Virus record (IMG/VR): IMGVR_UViG_3300035070_003385
Span: 62,001 to 126,000 of that record
Reading direction: 5' to 3' (one strand)
Length of the DNA stretch: 64,000 nt
From: a virus
Position 1 is the stretch's first letter. The number at the start of each line of letters is the position of its first letter. The notes below the pieces were generated by a model. That model saw nothing but the letters and a program-made list of their open reading frames with translations. It was not told where the DNA came from and made no database searches. Positions 28,998-36,940 of the stretch are shown one piece after another. The position numbers were made by a program, and so were the translations under genes.

Positions 28998-29576
28998 ATG
29001 TTTAAAAACCTTTTTACTATAATAATGCTATTGGCGGCAACGTCCGTGCTAGCACAGGATGTAGGTGATGATGTAATTTATACTGATAACACAAATACAA
29101 GTGATGTAAACAGTACAAGTACTTCTAGCACTACTGTAAAATCTCCACCACCTTCAGCAATTTCACCTTCTATAAATTCTTCAAATTCTGATTTGTGTAC
29201 TGTTGGTGTATCTGGTGCTGTCCAAACCCAAATTCTTGGTATTAGCGCAGGTAAAACCGTTCGTGATATGAATTGCGAAAAGCTAAAAAATGCTAAAGTG
29301 TTATATGACATGGGTATGAAAGTAGCTGCTGTGTCTGTGATGTGTCAAGATGAAAGAGTTTTTGATGCTATGATGAACGCAGGAACTCCTTGCCCATATC
29401 AAGGAATGATTGGACCGGAAGCTCGAGCTGCTTGGGAGGCAAACAAAGATAAGCAACCTGGCAACAAGTCAAAAAACAAGTCAATGAACCCATTTAAGGA
29501 TTTGGAAAATGATGAAAAGTCAACTTTATTTGGCGGCGGCGCTGTTGGTATCCTCCTCCTCCTATTGTTACTCTGA
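28998..29576 (+). CDS. Exported protein with C-terminal membrane anchor
   Basis: 192 aa. Signal peptide MFKNLFTIIMLLAATSVLA, a Ser/Thr/Asn/Pro-rich linker, then a conserved-looking domain with four Cys (CTVGVSGAVQTQILGISAGK; NCEKLKNAKVLYDMGMKVAA; CQDERVF; PCPYQG), a Lys-rich stretch and a C-terminal GGGAVGI plus a run of eight Leu. Periplasmic domain held by a tail anchor is likely. Similar proteins occur in cyanophages and pelagiphages; function unknown. Its last 68 nt also encode the signal peptide of the next protein in another frame. Confidence 0.65.
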   Translation: MFKNLFTIIMLLAATSVLAQDVGDDVIYTDNTNTSDVNSTSTSSTTVKSPPPSAISPSINSSNSDLCTVGVSGAVQTQILGISAGKTVRDMNCEKLKNAKVLYDMGMKVAAVSVMCQDERVFDAMMNAGTPCPYQGMIGPEARAAWEANKDKQPGNKSKNKSMNPFKDLENDEKSTLFGGGAVGILLLLLLL

Positions 29577-30414
29577 CACAAGCTACGGTGTTACTAATAA
29601 CGCGGCTATAGCCGGATTATCCTGGGGCATGGAAGAAATACTCCCTAATCATGCCGCTCCATATGTTACAGTTCAAGTTCATGGATTAACATATAGATAC
29701 ACGATGGTAAAAAATCCAGAAACGGATGCTTTAGTTTACGTTAGAAACAAAAATGCTGTTGATGGTGGTTATATATTTGAAGAAACTGATGATTGGTCTG
29801 GTAATCCTGGTGGAACCATTCAAAAATATGTTAGGTTTCCTTATGTTGATGCTACTAAATGGGGCGATGGATCCATGAATGTTGAAGGCGAAGGCCGCAT
29901 AGAAAATCCTTCAGTAATATATAATTATAAATTAGATGTAGACGAACAAGCAATGATGTGTTATGGAAATCCTTTGTACGATCCGTCGTGCCCTGGCTTT
30001 CAACAAGCTTTATTAGATTATTTAAATAATATGGAAACATTAAGTGCAGGCGACCCATTTTATGATGAATGGGTGCAAGCAAATCTTTCTATGAATGACA
30101 AAAAAGAAAACGAAGAAGCGAAAGAAATAAAAGAACCCGAAGAAAAATTATCTAGGTTTGAAAAAAAATTAGGCGGTAAAAATACGATAGGCAATTTAGT
30201 TAATGAGGCAGAGCAGACAAGAGTACTAGCTTCATTGGCACAAAATCAAAAAATTGAAAATTATTATACAGTAACAATCCAAGGCGGGGAATATGTTGAT
30301 GCTGTAATACTTGAAGACACAATAATACAAGATAACAGAAGGGCAATGAAAAGTTTAGCGTCTGATGCTAAACACAATACGATGGTTCGCTCACAATACG
30401 AAAACGAACAATAG
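29509..30414 (+). CDS. Exported protein, 301 aa
   Basis: Starts ATGATGAAA at 29509. Signal peptide about 20 residues (LYLAAALLVSSSSYCYS), then a mature N-terminal domain with aromatic strands (APYVTVQVHGLTYRYTMVKN) and, after about residue 190, a charged helical region (KKENEEAKEIKEPEEKLSRF). No domain recognised. The 68-nt overlap with the previous gene means hydrophobic codons are shared in two frames. It may work with the preceding protein as an envelope pair. Confidence 0.6.
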   Translation: MMKSQLYLAAALLVSSSSYCYSDTSYGVTNNAAIAGLSWGMEEILPNHAAPYVTVQVHGLTYRYTMVKNPETDALVYVRNKNAVDGGYIFEETDDWSGNPGGTIQKYVRFPYVDATKWGDGSMNVEGEGRIENPSVIYNYKLDVDEQAMMCYGNPLYDPSCPGFQQALLDYLNNMETLSAGDPFYDEWVQANLSMNDKKENEEAKEIKEPEEKLSRFEKKLGGKNTIGNLVNEAEQTRVLASLAQNQKIENYYTVTIQGGEYVDAVILEDTIIQDNRRAMKSLASDAKHNTMVRSQYENEQ

Positions 30415-30423
30415 GAGATTCAT

Positions 30424-30927
30424 ATGTTCAAACAATTATTAACTTTAAGTACACTTAGCATCTTTGTAGCATCAGCTGCTTTTGCTAATGAAACACCAAT
30501 TGTAGGTAATGTTTCATCTAAATGCTCAATATATACAGATAAAGCCGGTGTTTATGGTAACCCTACACCAGATGAATTAAGTACATTACCAGCAGATGGC
30601 GGTGTACTTCCAGTCGTTAGATACGACGTGTCCATTGCAGATTATTACACCGCTAAAATCTCTTGGCCGAATTCATTTTCCAGTAGCCCATCATTAACAG
30701 ATGCGGTTGCGTGGGATGGTGAAATAGAAGTGTCAAATACATCTGATGCTGGCATGGCCGGTTACGAAACCGCAAAGATTGAATATGAAAATCATACAGA
30801 ATACGATCTTACAGTTGCAGGCTCAACTTGGTTTAAGGTAACTTCAGAGGCATTATATGGTGTTGGTAAAGCATTACCTGGAGGAGAATATAAGGCTAAT
30901 GTTGTGGCGGAATGTATAGCAAAATAA
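30424..30927 (+). CDS. Exported protein, 167 aa
   Basis: Signal peptide MFKQLLTLSTLSIFVASAAFA; AGGAG upstream. The mature protein is beta-rich with two Cys (KCSIYTDKAGVYGN at the start, VVAECIAK at the end) that could form a disulfide tying the ends, giving an immunoglobulin-like or pilin-like fold. Not recognised by family. Coupled by TAATG to the next gene. Confidence 0.6.
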   Translation: MFKQLLTLSTLSIFVASAAFANETPIVGNVSSKCSIYTDKAGVYGNPTPDELSTLPADGGVLPVVRYDVSIADYYTAKISWPNSFSSSPSLTDAVAWDGEIEVSNTSDAGMAGYETAKIEYENHTEYDLTVAGSTWFKVTSEALYGVGKALPGGEYKANVVAECIAK

Positions 30928-31301
30928 TGAAAATTTTAAATATAATTGCAATAGCGCTTTTTGCTAATAGCGCTATTGCGCATGAATTAACACCAACATA
31001 TCCAAAAATATTACCGTCTTATATTACAGGAATATCGGTAATAAAAATGAAATTGTGGAATAGGCGAAACGATGCTAATTTTTATGAGATAGACGTATTT
31101 GACTCTGAATGGAATAAAATTTCGTTTGCGTCAACTGATAAAATTTTTCAATTAGATTATTTAGAGCAAAAGAATTTTGATATTTACATCAAAGACAGTG
31201 ATAGAAATAAAATATCTTTTATCTGTACTTCATCTAAACAATTAAAAAAAGATGTGTTGTCAACAGGAATAAAGACTAGAATTTGTTCAAAGATAAAATA
31301 A
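30927..31301 (+). CDS. Exported protein, 124 aa, chaperone-like N-terminus
   Basis: ATG 30927 overlaps the previous stop. Signal peptide MKILNIIAIALFANSAIA. The mature part is a single beta domain (MKLWNRRNDANFYEIDVFDS) ending with two Cys (FICTSSKQ and RICSKIK). The strand pattern recalls the N-terminal domain of pilus chaperones, but the hallmark residues are not certain. It would interact with its neighbours in the periplasm. Confidence 0.55.
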   Translation: MKILNIIAIALFANSAIAHELTPTYPKILPSYITGISVIKMKLWNRRNDANFYEIDVFDSEWNKISFASTDKIFQLDYLEQKNFDIYIKDSDRNKISFICTSSKQLKKDVLSTGIKTRICSKIK

Positions 31302-31319
31302 TACTAAGTGAGATAAAAA

Positions 31320-31724
31320 ATGAAATATATAATACTATTGTTTATTGTTATTGGTTCAGCTTCATATGCAGATTCATCTTCATTAAACTTACAACTCCCT
31401 GGTATACCAGGTAATTACCAATCTGATAGGTTTCGTGCTGGTGATCTTGATTGTTCCAATGCTATTGGGTCAGCAACCAATTTGGAGTTTGGTGTCACTG
31501 GTATAATTGATAAAGACTACGATGATCCTATAAGTGGTTTTAACCAAGACACCAAAACCGACGTTGGTGTATATGCAAGAATAACAATTCCTTTAGGTAA
31601 AAAGCCAAAATCTCGTGTTGATTGCAACAGATTATTTGAATTAGAATTAAGAAAAAAACAATTAGAAGTAAGAAAGCTAGAACAAGAATTGGAACAACTC
31701 AGAAAATTGCAGTTTGAAAATTAA
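31320..31724 (+). CDS. Exported protein, 134 aa, with C-terminal coiled coil
   Basis: Signal peptide MKYIILLFIVIGSASYA. The mature N-terminal part (LQLPGIPGNYQSDRFRAGDL, two Cys) contains a barrel-like strand pair (TDVGVYARITIPLG); the C-terminus is a Leu/Arg/Glu coiled coil (RKKQLEVRKLEQELEQLRKL). The combination suggests an outer-membrane strand segment with a periplasmic oligomeriser. Function unknown. Confidence 0.6.
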   Translation: MKYIILLFIVIGSASYADSSSLNLQLPGIPGNYQSDRFRAGDLDCSNAIGSATNLEFGVTGIIDKDYDDPISGFNQDTKTDVGVYARITIPLGKKPKSRVDCNRLFELELRKKQLEVRKLEQELEQLRKLQFEN

Positions 31725-31736
31725 AGGAAATTAATT

Positions 31737-32075
31737 TTGTTTTGTAACTATTTAATAGGATTGGCACTATCTGTACATATAAATTCTGCCAAGAATTTTA
31801 ATGAAATACATCCGCAGGGAAGAATGGAATGTGGAAATTATGTTTCTGGCATATATTTAAATAGCCTTGAAAAACCTAGCATATATGCAGGATTTAAGAA
31901 TAAATTTTATAACGATTTACACATAGAATATGGTATTGTGGATGGGTATTATGGATTAGGGAAAAAGGATATAGTTCCTTTTTTAAAATTAAATTACAAA
32001 AACTATTTTCTTACACCAACATTTGATGATGATATTGCGATTGTAATTGGAGTAGAATATTTTTTAGGAGACTAA
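31737..32075 (+). CDS. Small outer-membrane-type protein, TTG start
   Basis: 112 aa from TTG 31737 (AAAGGA upstream). Hydrophobic N-terminus without a clean cleavage site, then alternating strands with many Tyr and Gly (FKNKFYNDLHIEYGIVDGYY) and a C-terminus VIGVEYFLGD. Probably an eight-stranded or smaller barrel, or a periplasmic beta protein. Similar small proteins are seen in other marine myophages. Lies 1 bp before the next gene. Confidence 0.55.
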   Translation: MFCNYLIGLALSVHINSAKNFNEIHPQGRMECGNYVSGIYLNSLEKPSIYAGFKNKFYNDLHIEYGIVDGYYGLGKKDIVPFLKLNYKNYFLTPTFDDDIAIVIGVEYFLGD

Positions 32076-32076
32076 C

Positions 32077-32772
32077 ATGGCTGAAGTAGAATTTGGCGGA
32101 TTAAAATTTTCTGGTGGTAAAATGTTTGCTGTGCTTACTGCTTTATCTACGCTAGGCGGCGCAGCCTGGGGAGGATTTGAAATATACGCAGACTATATGG
32201 ACATGAAAGAAATTATTCAAAATATAGACATTCAAGAGATCCAAGCTGCGAATGAATTACAGTTACAAAAACTTGATGATGCAATAAATTACACAGTAGA
32301 AATTAGACAGGACTTGGCAAATGATGTCGAGCGAGTCGAAGGAACTGTACGTCAATTAGAAAATCAAGTACAGAAAGCTGAAGAAACGGTAAGAACATTA
32401 CGTAGCGACATATATGTAAAACTTGATCAATTTGAAGAGCGCCAAAGATTGACATTAAAAGATAACCAAGATACTATGGCTAATTTACGAGATACAATTA
32501 GCACAAATTTAGAAACCTCTGAAGGGCGAATTAAAAGTACTCAGTCCTCAATAGAAAATATTCTTGCTAATATTCGTGAAGATTTAAACAACCAAACCAA
32601 AGATGTTACCACGTCAATACGAGAAGTTGAAGCAACTGTAAGATTATCAGAAAAAGATGTACGCGATGTTATGAAAGAAACAATTAAAAATCTTGAAGAA
32701 AAAATGACAAAACTTAACAATGATATAAATAAAATAATACAAGAAGCTTTGGATAATCCATTATCAGACTAA
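32077..32772 (+). CDS. Membrane-anchored long coiled-coil protein
   Basis: 231 aa. After a short N-terminus (MAEVEFGGLKFSGGK) comes one hydrophobic segment (MFAVLTALSTLGGAAWGGF), then about 180 residues of coiled coil with regular heptads (VEGTVRQLENQVQKAEETVR). No signal peptidase site. Likely a membrane- or virion-associated rod. It could span the periplasm together with the exported proteins upstream. GGAG ribosome-binding site. Confidence 0.6.
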   Translation: MAEVEFGGLKFSGGKMFAVLTALSTLGGAAWGGFEIYADYMDMKEIIQNIDIQEIQAANELQLQKLDDAINYTVEIRQDLANDVERVEGTVRQLENQVQKAEETVRTLRSDIYVKLDQFEERQRLTLKDNQDTMANLRDTISTNLETSEGRIKSTQSSIENILANIREDLNNQTKDVTTSIREVEATVRLSEKDVRDVMKETIKNLEEKMTKLNNDINKIIQEALDNPLSD

Positions 32773-32798
32773 TACAAAAATCTTTAGGAGAAACGGCA

Positions 32799-33527
32799 AT
32801 GATAGAACAGTGTTCTAAAATGGCAAAACTAGCTGGGATTGCATATCTTGATGAAAAACCAGCAAAACCAAAATATAAAAAGCTTGGGTATGCAGGTCAT
32901 AATTTTATAGAAAATGATGGAGCACAGTGTCATGCTATTTGGAACGATGAAGAAATTGTATTATGTTTTAGAGGAACTGAGCCAAACGAATTTTCAGATA
33001 TATTAGCAGATCTTAATGCTTGGCCTGATAAAGCGCAAGTAGGCGGAAGAGTTCATAATGGTTTCCAAAACGAATTAGAAAAAATTTGGGAAGATATAAT
33101 TGAAATTCTTGAAGTAAATAAAGACAAAGAATTGTATATCACAGGTCATTCTTTAGGTGGCGCAATGGCAACAATTGCTGCTAGCCGTTTAAAAGACGAA
33201 ATAGAAGCTCTATACACGTATGGATCACCAAGAGTTGGTACTAGAAAATTTGTAAAATCTTTTTCTAACGTTGAACATTATCGTCACGTTAATAATAACG
33301 ATGTGGTTACTTCAATTCCATTAGCATTGATGGGATACGTACATCACTGCCCTCCTCGTTACATTAATTATCATGGGCACATTAGACCTTTTACTCCTTG
33401 GCAAAGATTAAAAGATAAGTGGCGTGGTAGGTTAGCGTCAATTAAGCAATGGAAACCATTCGATGGCGCATCAGATCACGGAATGGATTATTACATAGAA
33501 TATACGGAGAAAAATAAAAATGTCTAG
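32799..33527 (+). CDS. Class 3 lipase (alpha/beta hydrolase)
   Basis: 242 aa. LYITGHSLGGAMATIAA carries the nucleophile elbow (Ser118), Asp168 lies in NNNDVVTSIP, and His182/183 or nearby His residues complete the triad; LCFRGTEPNE is the oxyanion-hole strand typical of the fungal-lipase-like family. No signal peptide is seen, so it would act in the cytoplasm or on the inner face of the membrane, or be released through a lysis pore. It sits with four small membrane proteins, suggesting a role in lysis or membrane remodelling. Confidence 0.88.
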   Translation: MIEQCSKMAKLAGIAYLDEKPAKPKYKKLGYAGHNFIENDGAQCHAIWNDEEIVLCFRGTEPNEFSDILADLNAWPDKAQVGGRVHNGFQNELEKIWEDIIEILEVNKDKELYITGHSLGGAMATIAASRLKDEIEALYTYGSPRVGTRKFVKSFSNVEHYRHVNNNDVVTSIPLALMGYVHHCPPRYINYHGHIRPFTPWQRLKDKWRGRLASIKQWKPFDGASDHGMDYYIEYTEKNKNV

Positions 33528-33729
33528 CGAAATACTAAAAGATGAAGATACTCCTGAAGGAACCTTTGATTTAAGTTTTAGGGTTATGAATAACGAAATA
33601 CTAGGATTTACAATGCGTGTTGATGATTTTAAAGCTAAGTGGCTATTATTAGGTCTTATATCTATTGCCGTTTTGGGATATATAGTTTCAATCTTTGGCC
33701 CTGCTATAATGTCTACGTTTGGAAGCTAA
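33520..33729 (+). CDS. Small single-transmembrane protein, 69 aa
   Basis: Overlaps the lipase by 8 nt. Soluble N-terminal half with an acidic strand region (DEDTPEGTFDLSFRVMNNEI), then one transmembrane helix (WLLLGLISIAVLGYIVSIFG) and a short tail. Not recognised. Coupling to the lipase suggests joint action. Confidence 0.6.
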   Translation: MSSEILKDEDTPEGTFDLSFRVMNNEILGFTMRVDDFKAKWLLLGLISIAVLGYIVSIFGPAIMSTFGS

Positions 33730-33730
33730 C

Positions 33731-34006
33731 ATGGATACATTAGTAAGAATGTTTGGTGATACACTGTGGATTTATACAGCGATCGGCGGGTCAATAATTG
33801 GTGCTGCGTTTTTGGCATGGTTTAGAAATACACACGCAGCACTTTATCTAATGTCAAAATTTGACGCGTTTTTAGATTATTTAGTAGATAAGTTTGGGTG
33901 GAATTGGCTACAAGATGATCCCGAGGCTTGGCGGAAACGGTATCCACGTGTTACTAAAAAAATTGACGACTTAGAACAACGTATTAAAGAATTAGAAAAT
34001 AAATAA
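33731..34006 (+). CDS. Membrane protein with C-terminal coil, 91 aa
   Basis: ATG 33731 follows GGAAGC. One hydrophobic segment (LWIYTAIGGSIIGAAFLAWF), then an amphipathic region and a charged helix (KKIDDLEQRIKELENK). Size and topology would fit a holin/antiholin-like or spanin-like component but no signature proves it. TAATG overlap with the next gene. Confidence 0.55.
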   Translation: MDTLVRMFGDTLWIYTAIGGSIIGAAFLAWFRNTHAALYLMSKFDAFLDYLVDKFGWNWLQDDPEAWRKRYPRVTKKIDDLEQRIKELENK

Positions 34007-34239
34007 TGCATGGCGATCAAAATCTAGATAATATAATATTAGATATTAGAAAAAGAATTTCCGATTTGAGAGCTCATTTGGAAACAAATGAGCCAAGTAA
34101 AGATATTGTTAATGTCGACCATGAAAACCCGCCAATTCAAGTAATAGACGAAGCTGAAGAAAAAAAGAAAGAGCAGGCTAAAAAGAAGTTAGCTGAACTC
34201 AGTGCAATGAAAGCTAAACTGTTAGGAAAGAAAAAATGA
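34006..34239 (+). CDS. Unknown 77-aa helical protein
   Basis: Cytoplasmic, helical and charged: NIILDIRKRISDLRAHLETN, a proline-containing linker, then a Lys/Glu helix (EEKKKEQAKKKLAELSAMKA) and basic end. No transmembrane segment. It lies between two membrane-protein genes and is coupled to both by overlaps. Confidence 0.55.
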   Translation: MHGDQNLDNIILDIRKRISDLRAHLETNEPSKDIVNVDHENPPIQVIDEAEEKKKEQAKKKLAELSAMKAKLLGKKK

Positions 34240-34388
34240 ACTGGATTAAAAAAAGATTAACAGAAAGAACTACTCTTGACGGGGCTGTTCTTATTGCAAC
34301 TGGTGTAGCAATGATTTTAATTCCAATAGATTTAATTGCGTATGCAGTTATTTTTTATGGTGCATGGACTATTTGGAAAAAAGAATAA
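34236..34388 (+). CDS. 50-aa small membrane protein
   Basis: ATG overlaps the previous stop (ATGA). MNWIKKRLTERTTLDGAVLI then a continuous hydrophobic stretch to about residue 44 and a KKE end: one long or two short transmembrane helices with a positively charged N-terminus. Last gene of the late membrane block; a new promoter follows. Confidence 0.6.
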   Translation: MNWIKKRLTERTTLDGAVLIATGVAMILIPIDLIAYAVIFYGAWTIWKKE

Positions 34389-34397
34389 ATTAATCTA

Positions 34398-34426
34398 TTG
34401 ACAAATACAAATATATGTAATATAAT
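34398..34426 (+). promoter_or_regulatory. Consensus sigma70 promoter for ho1-bilin reductase
   Basis: TTGACA (34398-34403), 17-bp spacer, TATAAT (34421-34426): full consensus, 37 bp before the heme oxygenase ATG. Confidence 0.82.
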
Positions 34427-34462
34427 AAAACAATAAGACTAGTAAAAAGCGAATTGAGATTA

Positions 34463-35056
34463 ATGGATAATTTAAAAAACCTAACAAAATCAGAACATCG
34501 GAATGCTGAAAGAACTACGTTTATGCGTAGGCTAATAAAAAAGAATATTACGCCAGAACAATATTACGTCTATTTAAAAAACCAGCTGGCTGTATATACT
34601 ACGTTAGAATTTTATGCTGGCCGTAAAAATATATTTGAAGGTGAAATGTCAAAATTAGAAAGATCTCCTGCGCTGCTTGCAGATCTTTTGGAAATGGAAT
34701 CGGCTGAAAATTTTAATTCGCTAGGTGACAATTTAATCCTTTCAACTGCTATAAATTACATAAAATATATTGAAGAAATACAAAACAATAAAGATAGACT
34801 TTTTGCTCATATTTATGTAAGGCATATGGGTGATTTGTCTGGCGGCCAAATGATTAAAAAACTAGTACCAGGTCCTACATCCTTTTATGAATTTGATAGT
34901 GATACTGAATATCTTAAAAGCAAAATAAGAGAAAAATTGCACGATGGGCTAGTTGATGAAGCTAAAGTTTGTTTCGGCATGGTTCAAGATTTTTTAGAAG
35001 AATTGGAACAATATTTCAATGGAACAGACTCCGAAGTTATGGCAAAGATTAAATAA
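34463..35056 (+). CDS. ho1: Heme oxygenase
   Basis: 197 aa from ATG 34463. It cleaves heme to biliverdin IXalpha, CO and Fe2+ using ferredoxin. LTKSEHRNAERTTFM holds the proximal heme-ligand His in the usual H..AE context, and RHMGDLSGGQMI is the distal-helix signature. Overlaps the bilin reductase gene by 38 nt, so the product biliverdin is probably handed on directly. Known from cyanophages and from alphaproteobacterial marine phages. Confidence 0.93.
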   Translation: MDNLKNLTKSEHRNAERTTFMRRLIKKNITPEQYYVYLKNQLAVYTTLEFYAGRKNIFEGEMSKLERSPALLADLLEMESAENFNSLGDNLILSTAINYIKYIEEIQNNKDRLFAHIYVRHMGDLSGGQMIKKLVPGPTSFYEFDSDTEYLKSKIREKLHDGLVDEAKVCFGMVQDFLEELEQYFNGTDSEVMAKIK

Positions 35057-35708
35057 ATATGCTGAGTATTTAGAAACAAGGTTCGATAGCTCGTTTGAGA
35101 GATATGAAGAACCAAAAATGAATAACCTAAATTTTAAAAATTGGAACGACACGTTTTGGTGCTCCAATGTTATTCGCAAATGCCATTTAAAAACAATTTC
35201 GCCAAAAGATGGCAAAGGCCTTTGGTTAATGCATGTAAATGTGTTTCCAAGAGTGAATATAGAGTTGCCAATTCTTGGATTTGATATCGTAGCCGGGCCC
35301 AAAAAAATTACTGGCTCGTTTATGGATTATAGCCCATTATATGGCTTTCCACACCCATATCACGAATATATGGAAATGTGTGTTGCCGGTTTGGAATGGA
35401 ACAAGCCACGCGAATTGCCACCCTGGGCCAGTGAAATTTTTTCAAGTGATATGATTGCAGTAAGCAATATTAATACTGATAAAGAACTTGACCAATTTAT
35501 TCAAGTTACAACTGATTTAGTAGATTATTATTTAGATAATTTAAATATGTTTGCGCTCGAGTCTCGGCGTGACATAAGACCGTTGTTAAACAAATATTGC
35601 CAAAACCAAAAACTAAATCCGCATTTGCATCGTTCTATTTTGGCTATGGGAATATCAGAAAAAGATAAAAACGATTACATAAATAACATATTATTTGAAG
35701 AAATTTAA
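35019..35708 (+). CDS. pcyX: Ferredoxin-dependent bilin reductase, PcyX-like
   Basis: 229 aa. Family features: NTFW-like NDTFWCSNVIRKCH, LPILGFDIVAGPKKITGSF then MDYSPL with its Asp, an HPYHEYMEMC segment, and a C-terminal region resembling PcyA/PebS. These enzymes reduce biliverdin to phycobilins. PebA, PebB, PebS, PcyA and PcyX cannot be separated by eye; PcyX is the name favoured because that subfamily was described from marine phages that apparently infect alphaproteobacteria, next to a heme oxygenase as here. Biological purpose is unsolved, as such hosts lack phycobilisomes. Confidence 0.85.
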   Translation: MEQTPKLWQRLNKYAEYLETRFDSSFERYEEPKMNNLNFKNWNDTFWCSNVIRKCHLKTISPKDGKGLWLMHVNVFPRVNIELPILGFDIVAGPKKITGSFMDYSPLYGFPHPYHEYMEMCVAGLEWNKPRELPPWASEIFSSDMIAVSNINTDKELDQFIQVTTDLVDYYLDNLNMFALESRRDIRPLLNKYCQNQKLNPHLHRSILAMGISEKDKNDYINNILFEEI

Positions 35709-35738
35709 ATAAGAATATTCAAAGTTGTGCGTGCATAT

Positions 35739-35924
35739 ATGGAAAATAACAATTCACCAAAAAAGCAGTTGACATACATGCACTGTTGTGATAATATTAA
35801 TATTATTAGAAATCAAACAGCCCTTACCTTTTCAGGACACAAATATTTAATAGCTGTGGTTTGCTGTAGCAATTGCGGTAGTAAAAAAGCGACCTCTTAC
35901 ATTAAACACATAAAGGAGATATAA
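35739..35924 (+). CDS. Small Cys-rich protein, about 61 aa
   Basis: ATG at 35739 (in-frame GTG 12 bp earlier). MHCCDN and CCSNCGSKK give a CC...CCxxC arrangement suited to a zinc knuckle. No good ribosome-binding site. A sigma70-type promoter lies inside the coding region (35769-35797), so part of this stretch may instead be regulatory. Ends next to the following ATG. Confidence 0.45.
   Translation: MENNNSPKKQLTYMHCCDNINIIRNQTALTFSGHKYLIAVVCCSNCGSKKATSYIKHIKEI
35769..35797 (+). promoter_or_regulatory. Possible internal promoter upstream of gp33
   Basis: TTGACA (35769-35774), 17-bp spacer, TAATAT (35792-35797), inside the Cys-rich small gene. It could drive the next gene, gp33, gp59 and gp32. 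Confidence 0.45.
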
Positions 35925-36125
35925 ATGATTGTAAATAAATTCCTAAAAGAAAAGTCAGGACAAAATTTACGTGCTGAAATTCATTCTGACACGGATGGAT
36001 ATAATATTAAATATTTTATAAATGAAACCATGCAAACTCAAAAAACATTTGCTGGTCAAACTATCCAGCAAGTTGAAAATGAGGCAAAGGCATGGATTGA
36101 TTCGGTAGGGGTTATAAACGGTTAA
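35925..36125 (+). CDS. Unknown 66-aa protein
   Basis: 66 aa with a strand-rich middle (NLRAEIHSDTDGYNIKYFIN) and a helical C-terminus. AAGGAG 6-8 nt before the ATG. Located directly before gp33 and overlapping it by TAATG. Small proteins of this type are common next to gp33/gp59 in marine T4-like phages. Function unknown. Confidence 0.6.
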   Translation: MIVNKFLKEKSGQNLRAEIHSDTDGYNIKYFINETMQTQKTFAGQTIQQVENEAKAWIDSVGVING

Positions 36126-36358
36126 TGATAGAAACTAAAACCCCTGAAAAAATTCATATGGCTATTCAAGATAAATTAACAAAAGGAGCAACTTATATTG
36201 ATGCTCTTGTTACCTATGCTAAAGAAAACAACCTTGAAATTGAAACAGTAGCAAATATAGTTAAAAAGTCCACAATTATAAAGCAAAAAATAAAAACCGA
36301 AGCTTTAGAATTAAGACTAGTAAAAAAGGAAGAAAATGACGTCACTAAACTATGCTAA
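36125..36358 (+). CDS. gp33: Late transcription co-activator gp33
   Basis: 77 aa. The protein that links gp55-RNA polymerase with the sliding clamp. KTPEKIHMAIQDKL, GATYIDALVTYAKENNLEIE and TVANIVKKST are close to gp33 of marine T4-like phages, and the position gp33-gp59-gp32 is the T4 order. The extreme C-terminus, expected to hold a hydrophobic clamp-binding motif, is short (VTKLC). Overlaps gp59 by 23 nt. Confidence 0.8.
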   Translation: MIETKTPEKIHMAIQDKLTKGATYIDALVTYAKENNLEIETVANIVKKSTIIKQKIKTEALELRLVKKEENDVTKLC

Positions 36359-36932
36359 TGAAGCATCGTTTCGAGTCTATGTGAACTACTTAGCACTCAA
36401 AAAGCATTTTGATACAGACGGTTACGATTATCACAAATATAACGGTAAGATCCGTGCTTCCTTTGATAAATTCCAAACTCGAAACGATGCATTTTTTTTC
36501 TATAAGCTATCAAAGAAAAAAGATCCACTCAAGATTCTTATTGCTAACCTTGTTCGAAATCCTAAAGCATGGATTCGTGAAATAGTTGAAGAACGCGGAG
36601 AAGAAATCTATAACGAATGGGAAAAAAAGATGGACTCTTTGTCATATTTGTATAAAATGGATCTGCATAAACTCAAGGACAATTATCATGACAATCTATC
36701 CGTCATTGACGGTCAGCATCCATATGTTATGACTATGTATTTTCAAAAGGAAATATCTATTGAAACTTTTACTATACTTTCAAAGATTTCTAATGTTTAT
36801 GACTACTGGGAAGAAAAAGTAGTTGACAAATTCGTTGCACGTGATATAATAAGATTATCCAAGAAATATTATCCATTCTTGGAAATAGACCAAAAAAAGT
36901 TTTCTGCAATCACTAAAGAGTACTTTTTTTAA
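36336..36932 (+). CDS. gp59: Helicase loader gp59
   Basis: 198 aa helical protein that loads gp41 helicase on gp32-covered forks. The N-terminal SFRVYVNYLALKKHF and the middle DPLKILIANLVRNPKAWIRE match T4-group gp59 in order and length (T4: 217 aa). Next to gp32 as in T4. An internal promoter-like sequence for gp32 lies at 36823-36850. Confidence 0.88.
   Translation: MTSLNYANEASFRVYVNYLALKKHFDTDGYDYHKYNGKIRASFDKFQTRNDAFFFYKLSKKKDPLKILIANLVRNPKAWIREIVEERGEEIYNEWEKKMDSLSYLYKMDLHKLKDNYHDNLSVIDGQHPYVMTMYFQKEISIETFTILSKISNVYDYWEEKVVDKFVARDIIRLSKKYYPFLEIDQKKFSAITKEYFF
36823..36850 (+). promoter_or_regulatory. Possible internal promoter for gp32
   Basis: TTGACA (36823-36828), 16-bp spacer, TATAAT (36845-36850), within the end of gp59, 166 bp before the gp32 ATG. 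Confidence 0.45.
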
Positions 36933-36940
36933 TATAAATA
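36933..36940 (+). promoter_or_regulatory. T4-type late promoter for gp32
   Basis: TATAAATA directly after the gp59 stop. A transcript from about 36946 would begin with a GTGGA/TCCAC hairpin (36945-36959) followed by a 55-nt AU-rich leader. Confidence 0.6.
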
